From Gammaproteobacteria bacterium (GTDB lineage: Bacteria > Pseudomonadota > Gammaproteobacteria > Enterobacterales > Kangiellaceae): a DNA stretch of 48,259 nt. Positions 42,272 through 48,259 of the stretch are shown in pieces. Location: positions 1 through 48,259 of the forward strand of contig JABXHY010000064.1 in assembly GCA_013373375.1 (NCBI GenBank), read 5' to 3'. Both the position numbers and the translations under genes were made by a program. The number at the start of each line of letters is the position of its first letter. Position 1 is the first letter of the stretch. The notes beneath the pieces are model-generated. The model saw nothing but the letters and a program-made list of their open reading frames with translations. It was not told where the DNA came from and did no database searches.

Positions 42272-44890
42272 ATGAAAAACGCATCTGCTCCTATCACACG
42301 ATATCGCAAAGATTACCTTCCTTCGGATTTCCTTATTGATAATGTGTCTATGGTGTTTCAATTAGACAGGAATAAAACGAAAGTGATTTCAAAGTTTGAT
42401 ATTCGGCGCAATCCGGCTGGGGATCAAAAAGCAAACCAGCTGTTTTTTGATGGTGAAGATCTGTCATTAAAACAAATATCATTTAACGCTGAATTGTTAA
42501 CTAACAGTGATTACGAAATAAACGATGAAGGTTTGTTGCTTAAGCGGGTTGCTGATACATTTGAATTAGAAACCATAGTTGAGATTGATCCTGCTAATAA
42601 CTCTTCTCTCGAAGGGCTTTATGTCTCCAATGATAAATTTTGTACTCAATGTGAAGCGGAAGGCTTTCGAAAAATCACTTATTATCTTGATCGTCCCGAT
42701 GTTTTAGCAAAGTTTAATGTGCGAATAGAGGCTGATAAGTCGAGCTATCCGTTGCTACTGTCGAATGGAAATAAAATTGCAGAAGGGAACTTGGGGAATA
42801 ATCAACACTTTGTTGAATGGGAAGACCCATTTCGCAAACCCAGCTATCTTTTCGCTTTAGTGGCAGGCGACCTTGATTTACTTGAAGATTCTTTTACGAC
42901 CCGAAGCGGTAAAGAAATTAAACTGGAACTTTATGTTGATAAAGGAAAGTTGGATCAAAGTGAGTTCGCCATGGAGTCACTCAAAAATGCAATGACGTGG
43001 GATGAGCGTCGTTACGATTTAGAGTACGACCTTGATTTGTATATGATCGTGGCCGTGGGTGATTTCAATATGGGCGCGATGGAAAATAAAGGTCTTAATA
43101 TTTTCAATACAAAATATGTGTTAGCCAATCCTCAAACCGCAACCGATCAAGATTTCGAAAATATAGAAAGTGTAATAGGTCATGAATACTTCCATAACTG
43201 GACGGGAAACCGAGTCACTTGTCGAGATTGGTTTCAGCTCAGTTTAAAAGAGGGGTTAACTGTATTTCGAGATCAGCAATTTACCGAAGATATGCGATCG
43301 AAAGCCGTTAAGCGAATTGATGATGTGAAAGTTATTAGAAGTTATCAGTTTGCAGAAGACGCGGGCCCAATGGCACATCCGATTCGACCCGAATCCTATA
43401 TGGAAATGAATAATTTTTATACGGTGACTGTTTACAACAAAGGCGCTGAAATTATTCGTATGATGCATACGCTGTTGGGAGAAAGCGGTTTCCAAAAAGG
43501 CATGAAGCTTTATTTTGAGCGACACGATGGTTCGGCTTCAACCTGTGACGATTTTGTCGCAGCTATGTCGGATGCTAATGAATTTGATCTTGAACAGTTT
43601 AAATATTGGTACTCTCAAGCGGGAACGCCAACTGTTTCAGTTACTTATTCTTATAATGAGGCAGAACAAGCTATAACACTTGAGTTCGAACAAAATAATA
43701 ATCATCCATCGGCTAAAAAGCCATATCATATCCCGGTAAAAGTGGGGTTGATTGATCATTCGGGTAAAACCTTGTCTTTCTCGTTTAAAGAAGAGGAGCA
43801 AGTAAATGAAACCATCATTCATTTAACTGATGCGAAGCAAACGGTAATACTAAACGATGTTAATCAGGCTTGTGTGCCAAGTTTGCTTAGGGATTTTTCT
43901 GCTCCTGTTAAATTAATAGTTAAATCGACACTTGACGATCTCTCTACACTTTATGCTTTCGATCCAAATACCTTCACTCGGTGGGATGCCGGACAATCGC
44001 TGATGGAGCGCGCTATCGTTGAAGATGATTCAGAAGCATTTGAAGCAGTAATTAAAGGCGTTGCTTCGATTATTAATGATGGTCAAATAGATAATGCATT
44101 TAAAGCTAGAGCTATTCAATTACCTGATTATAAAACTCTGTTTGAATTGGATTCAGGTATTTCGATTGAAGAACTTGTTTCGCGTCGTGAAAAGCTTCAA
44201 GATAAAATTGCTGAATCTTTAGAGACCGAGTGGCTCGAGCTTTATGAGACAGGGCACAAATCAAAGGATAATGATTTATCACCTGATTCTGTAGCGAGAC
44301 GTTCATTCAAAAATACAGCACTTAAATACTTAGCTATTGCTGTTCCAGAAAAGGCCAATGAACTGGTGACTGAACAGTTTGAAAGAGCTGAACTGATGAC
44401 GGACGAGATCGCCGCATTATCGATAGCGGTACATTCTGAACTGGAATGTAAAGACCATTTAGTGCAGTCATTTTATGATAAATGGAAACACGAAGCGTTA
44501 GTGATGGATAAGTGGTTTATGGTGCAAGCGACAGCGGATAATGATCATGTCCCAAATCGAATAATTGAGCTTCGGAAAGATCCTGTTTTCAATATCAAAA
44601 ACCCAAATAAAGTACGGTCACTAATTAGTGCATTTGCATCGCTGAATTTTGTGCAGTTTCATCGACTTGATGCTGCTGGTTATCATTTAGTTGCAGATGC
44701 GATATCTGAGATCGATCAATTTAATGCTCAAGTTGCCGCTAATTTAGCAAAGCAATTTTCCAGTGCACCAAAGCTGGACGATGTGAGAAAGATGCACGTT
44801 AAACAATTACTTGAAAATATTAAGCAGCGCGATTCAATTTCAAAAGATGTCTATGAAGTTGTCAGCAAAACCTTAGAACAAATAGGATAG
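42272..44890 (+). CDS. pepN: aminopeptidase N (M1 family)
   Basis: Zinc aminopeptidase that removes N-terminal residues from peptides; cytoplasmic, 872 aa, as E. coli PepN. GAMENKGLNIFN (about residues 265-276) binds the substrate N terminus. The zinc site is VIGHEYFHNWTGNRVTC, with His304, Glu305, His308 and the third ligand Glu in LKEGLTVFRDQ. The helical C-terminal domain is complete. ATG 42272 is chosen over GTG 42266 because AGGTG lies just before it. A small zinc-ribbon gene follows after 6 bases. Confidence 0.96.
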   Translation: MKNASAPITRYRKDYLPSDFLIDNVSMVFQLDRNKTKVISKFDIRRNPAGDQKANQLFFDGEDLSLKQISFNAELLTNSDYEINDEGLLLKRVADTFELETIVEIDPANNSSLEGLYVSNDKFCTQCEAEGFRKITYYLDRPDVLAKFNVRIEADKSSYPLLLSNGNKIAEGNLGNNQHFVEWEDPFRKPSYLFALVAGDLDLLEDSFTTRSGKEIKLELYVDKGKLDQSEFAMESLKNAMTWDERRYDLEYDLDLYMIVAVGDFNMGAMENKGLNIFNTKYVLANPQTATDQDFENIESVIGHEYFHNWTGNRVTCRDWFQLSLKEGLTVFRDQQFTEDMRSKAVKRIDDVKVIRSYQFAEDAGPMAHPIRPESYMEMNNFYTVTVYNKGAEIIRMMHTLLGESGFQKGMKLYFERHDGSASTCDDFVAAMSDANEFDLEQFKYWYSQAGTPTVSVTYSYNEAEQAITLEFEQNNNHPSAKKPYHIPVKVGLIDHSGKTLSFSFKEEEQVNETIIHLTDAKQTVILNDVNQACVPSLLRDFSAPVKLIVKSTLDDLSTLYAFDPNTFTRWDAGQSLMERAIVEDDSEAFEAVIKGVASIINDGQIDNAFKARAIQLPDYKTLFELDSGISIEELVSRREKLQDKIAESLETEWLELYETGHKSKDNDLSPDSVARRSFKNTALKYLAIAVPEKANELVTEQFERAELMTDEIAALSIAVHSELECKDHLVQSFYDKWKHEALVMDKWFMVQATADNDHVPNRIIELRKDPVFNIKNPNKVRSLISAFASLNFVQFHRLDAAGYHLVADAISEIDQFNAQVAANLAKQFSSAPKLDDVRKMHVKQLLENIKQRDSISKDVYEVVSKTLEQIG

Positions 44891-44896
44891 ATTTAA

Positions 44897-45220
44897 ATGG
44901 CAATTGTAAAGTGTCCTGAGTGTCGAAAACCAATATCGGACAAAGCGAATCTGTGCAGTCATTGTGGCTTTGTAAAAAAAGAAGCGAGTCAGGAAGATAT
45001 TGAACGTGCAGCGAGAATTGCCAGACTAAAAAAACAAAATAGAGTGAATATGCTCGTTTACAGCGCCATGATTGTATTCATTGCTGGTGTGTTAGCGTTC
45101 TATTTTGGGCGAAACATGACAACGGCGACTTATACTATCTTTGGCACTATCGGAATGGTTTTGGGCGGTGCGGGTTATTTGTTTGGTCGGATTTACGCGA
45201 TTGTGGGAAGACGACTTTAA
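44897..45220 (+). CDS. small zinc-ribbon membrane protein
   Basis: 107 aa. The N-terminal zinc ribbon CPECRKPISDKANLCSHCG (residues 6-24, two CxxC pairs) is followed by a basic helix and two membrane helices (about residues 51-69 and 75-100), ending in GRRL. Zinc-ribbon plus two-TM proteins like this are common and uncharacterised. It lies 6 bases behind pepN, so it is probably co-transcribed with it. Confidence 0.8.
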   Translation: MAIVKCPECRKPISDKANLCSHCGFVKKEASQEDIERAARIARLKKQNRVNMLVYSAMIVFIAGVLAFYFGRNMTTATYTIFGTIGMVLGGAGYLFGRIYAIVGRRL

Positions 45221-45251
45221 GTGTTCAAACCTTATATTATCGAGATTTAAT

Positions 45252-45270
45252 ACTTTGAAAGTAAAGTTTT
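45252..45270 (+). terminator. weak terminator candidate after the pepN operon
   Basis: ACTTT-GAAAGT-AAAGT followed by TTT and TATATTT. A short AT-rich stem, placed between convergent genes. Confidence 0.3.
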
Positions 45271-45291
45271 TATATTTCATTGAATACAGTG

Positions 45292-46302
45292 TTATTCCTG
45301 CGAAACGTTTTTATACAGCTCTAAATAGGAGTCGACTGATTTTTCCTCTGTAAAAGAACTCTCCACAGTATCTCTTGCGGCAGCGGAAAGCTGGTTATAG
45401 TGTTCTTGTGATTTGGCTAATTTTCTAACAGATTCCACAAAATCATTAACATTGTCTTTTTTACATAAATAGCCGTTCTTGTCGTTTTGCACTAGTTCTG
45501 GAAGAGATGAACAGTTTGAAGTGATTACCGGACGACCCATTGCCAGCGCCTCTAAAACTGATAATGGAAGGCCTTCTAATCTAGTGGGAAATAAAAGAGC
45601 ATGAGACTCCGAGTAAAGATTTAATAGATCATCTCCTTGAACTTTTCCAACGGAAATCATATTTTTCGGCAATTGCGTATCAAAATATTCAGGTTTTCCT
45701 GTGTATTTTAATAAAAACTCAGGGCCTAACTGTTTCATTATTTTAGGTAATAGATCTGCCCCTTTTCTTATCGATAAATTGCCTACGAATAATAAATTGA
45801 AAGGTAACGTACTAGGAGGGAATTGGGTTGACTTAAATGTTTTTATGTCAACCCAATTAGGAATGGTTTTAATGTCTGATAAGCCGAAGGCTAACTCAGT
45901 TGCTTTTGCCGTGTAGTGACTCACTGCCACTATTGCCTTTGCTTGCGCAAAAGAATAATTTTCACAATACCTAATCCAAATTCTATGATAGAGCTTTTGA
46001 GCAAATGATTTATAAGGTGTTAGGTTTGGATCATGAACGCAGGAATGTAATGTTACGATTAACGGAAGTTGATCAGGAATAAATCTTCTATGAAGCCAAG
46101 AGTTAATGTGTACATGGGTAGCCCAACTGGGTGGCTTTGGCACTTTTGCTGTCCATGGAAAGAACTCAGCCCAACCTGGAATCCAGTCAATTTGAGTTCT
46201 CACTCCTCGTTCTTCTAATAGTTTCGACAAACGTTCGGTATAGACATCCACACCAGTATTTCTTCGAACTAAAGGAAACCAAACACCTAGACTTTTGGGC
46301 AT
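45292..46302 (-). CDS. glycosyltransferase family 4 protein
   Basis: GT-B fold transferase, 336 aa, probably adding a sugar to a surface glycan. N-terminal GVWFPLVRRNTGVDVYTERL is the acceptor-side pattern. In the C-terminal half, LLFVGNLSIRKGADLLPKIM and LLFPTRLEGLPLSVLEALAM (E-x7-E, donor nucleotide binding), then GRPVITSNCSSLPELVQ, are classic GT4. I use ATG 46302, which has GGATAAG in front; a TTG at 46326 lacks a ribosome binding site. No other glycan genes are beside it; pykA is upstream on the same strand, 57 bases away. Confidence 0.9.
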   Translation of the reverse strand: MPKSLGVWFPLVRRNTGVDVYTERLSKLLEERGVRTQIDWIPGWAEFFPWTAKVPKPPSWATHVHINSWLHRRFIPDQLPLIVTLHSCVHDPNLTPYKSFAQKLYHRIWIRYCENYSFAQAKAIVAVSHYTAKATELAFGLSDIKTIPNWVDIKTFKSTQFPPSTLPFNLLFVGNLSIRKGADLLPKIMKQLGPEFLLKYTGKPEYFDTQLPKNMISVGKVQGDDLLNLYSESHALLFPTRLEGLPLSVLEALAMGRPVITSNCSSLPELVQNDKNGYLCKKDNVNDFVESVRKLAKSQEHYNQLSAAARDTVESSFTEEKSVDSYLELYKNVSQE

Positions 46303-46359
46303 AAACTTATCCAAAATTTTGCGCAAATATTTGAAGTGCAGATATTTTGAATTTGAATA

Positions 46360-47805
46360 TTAAACAATCGCGCCTACCTTTAATATTTTCATCGCATTAG
46401 TACTGCCTAAAATTCCCATATTGTCTCCTTTGGTGAGAAGTACCAGATCACCGTCTTCAACAATATTTCTTTTTTTCAATTCCTCGACCGCTAGTCGATT
46501 AATATCGTGTCGAGCCAATTTTTTAGGTTCAAATGGAATTGCTTCTACACCACGGTATAATGCTAATCTTCGTTGCGTATCGACTCGAGGACTTAACGCA
46601 TAAATTGGCATTCCAGAACGAATTCTCGACATCCATAAAGCGGTTGCTCCAGATTCCGTTAAACAACAAATTGCTTTAACGCCTTTTAAGTGGTTGGCCG
46701 TATACATAGTTGCCATCGCAATCGCTTCATCAATTCTTTCGAATTGATCATCCATACGGTGTTTCGAAATTCGAGTAACTTTATGTTTTTCTGCTCCCTG
46801 GCAAACACGAGCCATGGCTTCAACAACTTTAATGGGATGTTCACCGGTTGCAGTTTCTGCTGACAGCATTACCGCATCGGTTCCATCGAGCACAGCGTTT
46901 GCCACATCAAAAACTTCAGCTCGAGTTGGAATTGGATTGGTGATCATGGACTCCATCATTTGAGTTGCGGTTATCACAACTCTATCAAGCGTTCGAGCCC
47001 GAGCAATAATCCGTTTTTGAACGCCAATCAATTCGGCATCCCCAATTTCGACTCCTAGATCGCCACGGGCAACCATGACTGCATCCGAGGCCATTATAAT
47101 TTCATCCAAGACTTTTTCTGAGTCAACAACCTCTGCGCGTTCAATCTTGGCAACCAGTCCTGCGTTACTTCCAGCTTCCCTTAATAGTTTTTTTGCGCGA
47201 TTCATGTCGTCAGCACTTCGTGGGAACGAAACTGCTAAATAATCAACGCCCATACTCGCAGCTAATTTAATATCACGCTCGTCTTTAGCGGTTAATGCTG
47301 GAGCAGACAGGCCACCACCTTTTTTGTTGATACCTTTATTATTGCTTAGCTTTCCACCAAGAATAACTTTGGTGAAAACTTTAGCTTGTTCAATTTTGGT
47401 TACTTCAAGTTCCAAGCGTCCATCATCGAGTAATAATCGATCTCCAGTTTCACAATCTTTTGGAAGTTCTTTATAGTCGATCCCGACAGAGGCTTCAGTA
47501 CCGGACTCCGTGTCCTGTTCTGCATCCAAAATAAACTCTTCGCCATTTTTTAGAATTACGGTACCATCTTTAAAGCGAGCAATTCTTATTTTTGGACCTT
47601 GCAAGTCACCAAGAATCGCAACTTCAATTCCCATTTTTTTCGATACTTCTCTAACACGTTCAGTACGCATTACATGATCGTCGGCATTGCCGTGAGAGAA
47701 GTTCATTCGAACAACATTCGCACCAGCATTGAATAATTGTTCTAATGCAGTTGCGTTATCCGTCGCTGGGCCAAGTGTGGTGACAATTTTTGTACGTTTG
47801 AACAC
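46360..47805 (-). CDS. pykA: pyruvate kinase (PykA type)
   Basis: Converts phosphoenolpyruvate and ADP to pyruvate and ATP. 481 aa, closest to E. coli PykA (480 aa) in reading. [20 protein letters not shown] and [10 protein letters not shown] at the N terminus, [27 protein letters not shown] (catalytic Lys), [14 protein letters not shown] and [20 protein letters not shown] are all intact. It begins at GTG 47803-47805 with AGGAA 9 bases upstream. It should supply pyruvate for the nearby E1/E2 genes if those are pyruvate-specific. Confidence 0.96.
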   Translation of the reverse strand: MFKRTKIVTTLGPATDNATALEQLFNAGANVVRMNFSHGNADDHVMRTERVREVSKKMGIEVAILGDLQGPKIRIARFKDGTVILKNGEEFILDAEQDTESGTEASVGIDYKELPKDCETGDRLLLDDGRLELEVTKIEQAKVFTKVILGGKLSNNKGINKKGGGLSAPALTAKDERDIKLAASMGVDYLAVSFPRSADDMNRAKKLLREAGSNAGLVAKIERAEVVDSEKVLDEIIMASDAVMVARGDLGVEIGDAELIGVQKRIIARARTLDRVVITATQMMESMITNPIPTRAEVFDVANAVLDGTDAVMLSAETATGEHPIKVVEAMARVCQGAEKHKVTRISKHRMDDQFERIDEAIAMATMYTANHLKGVKAICCLTESGATALWMSRIRSGMPIYALSPRVDTQRRLALYRGVEAIPFEPKKLARHDINRLAVEELKKRNIVEDGDLVLLTKGDNMGILGSTNAMKILKVGAIV

Positions 47806-48009
47806 GTTTTTTGTATTCCTGTCGAAACTTTTGATTAGTTAATAAGCAGATTAATTAGAAGCATGACGTTATAGATATAATGCTCGTTTATTCGTTAAGA
47901 CTACCACTAAAATTTTATTCTGCAAAAGAGAACAGGGTTTATATATGATTCGAGTTCGAATATTCGAAAGTGATTATTAAAGCGGTTTTGACATATTATG
48001 AGTTTGCAG

Positions 48010-48038
48010 TTGACAGGGTAGGGCAAGCTCATTAAAAT
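48010..48038 (+). promoter_or_regulatory. sigma-70 promoter of the tRNA genes
   Basis: TTGACA (48010-48015), 17 bp, TAAAAT (48033-48038), starting transcription about 8 bases before the mature tRNA-Ala. A second TTGACA lies near 47987. Confidence 0.85.
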
Positions 48039-48052
48039 TCGCTTCCTCTTTC

Positions 48053-48128
<76 letters not shown>

Positions 48129-48181
48129 TATTAGTTGTACAAATAATCATCCTAGATGTTATCTGTTCAACCGAAGGATTA

Positions 48182-48257
48182 GTCCCCTTCGTCTAGAGGC
48201 CTAGGACACCGCCCTTTCACGGCGGTAACAGGGGTTCGAATCCCCTAGGGGACGCCA
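48182..48257 (+). tRNA. tRNA-Glu (anticodon UUC)
   Basis: A 76-base cloverleaf with encoded CCA, 53 bases after tRNA-Ala and presumably in the same transcript. Acceptor stem GTCCCCT/AGGGGAC, anticodon TTC at 48216-48218 between CCGCC and GGCGG, T-loop TTCGAAT. It reads GAA/GAG codons. The window ends two bases after it. Confidence 0.97.
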
Positions 48258-48259
48258 TA

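Overview
The window looks like an ordinary, vertically inherited stretch of a moderately AT-rich gammaproteobacterial chromosome, most likely marine. Split NrdJa/NrdJb, EpmC, NagZ, SixA, a LolC/LolD pair, the ExbB-ExbD-MsbA-LpxK-KdsB group and a GlyGly-CTERM protein all fit Gammaproteobacteria. A relative of Kangiella/Aliikangiella is my guess, not a demonstrated fact. I see no prophage, insertion sequence, plasmid gene or CRISPR array.

Layout. 1-2.9 kb: the end of a leucine operon (leuC, cut by the window edge, then leuD and leuB, translationally coupled). 3-8 kb: an acyltransferase, a two-domain QueD/PTPS-like protein, a PfkB sugar/nucleoside kinase, SixA, a second PlsC-type acyltransferase overlapping prmB, and a small unknown ORF. 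8.6-11.7 kb: the split B12-dependent ribonucleotide reductase nrdJa-nrdJb, with a clear terminator and an upstream promoter flanked by two NrdR-box-like sites. 11.9-13.6 kb: epmC overlapping an ATP-NAD-kinase-family gene. 13.8-14.0 kb: a probable CsrB/RsmZ-type small RNA rich in GGA motifs, with its own terminator and an upstream palindrome. 14-19 kb: an M2 (ACE-like) peptidase lipoprotein, nagZ, a YnaI-like MscS channel, a small secreted protein and a PilZ protein.

19.3-30.4 kb: envelope functions. lolC-lolD (no lolE beside them), a DUF2062 membrane protein, comEC, then a tightly packed run exbB-exbD-msbA-lpxK-Trm112-like-kdsB-low-molecular-weight phosphatase for lipid A/Kdo synthesis and export, and a zinc-ribbon membrane protein. 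30.5-38 kb: a large secreted purple-acid-phosphatase-like protein with a GlyGly-CTERM tail, an amidase, an unknown membrane protein, and a TPR-TM-GGDEF sensor. 38.2-42 kb: a 2-oxo-acid dehydrogenase operon (E1 alpha, E1 beta, E2), whose E2 has two lipoyl and two E3-binding domains. 42.3-48.3 kb: pepN, a zinc-ribbon membrane protein, a GT4 glycosyltransferase, pykA, and tRNA-Ala(GGC) and tRNA-Glu(UUC) behind a strong promoter.

The most interesting item is the probable Csr/Rsm-sequestering RNA at about 13876-14006. Next come the QueD-like protein whose two halves carry complementary parts of one active site, and the E2 with duplicated peripheral-subunit-binding domains. All function calls were made by reading protein motifs by eye; no database search was run.
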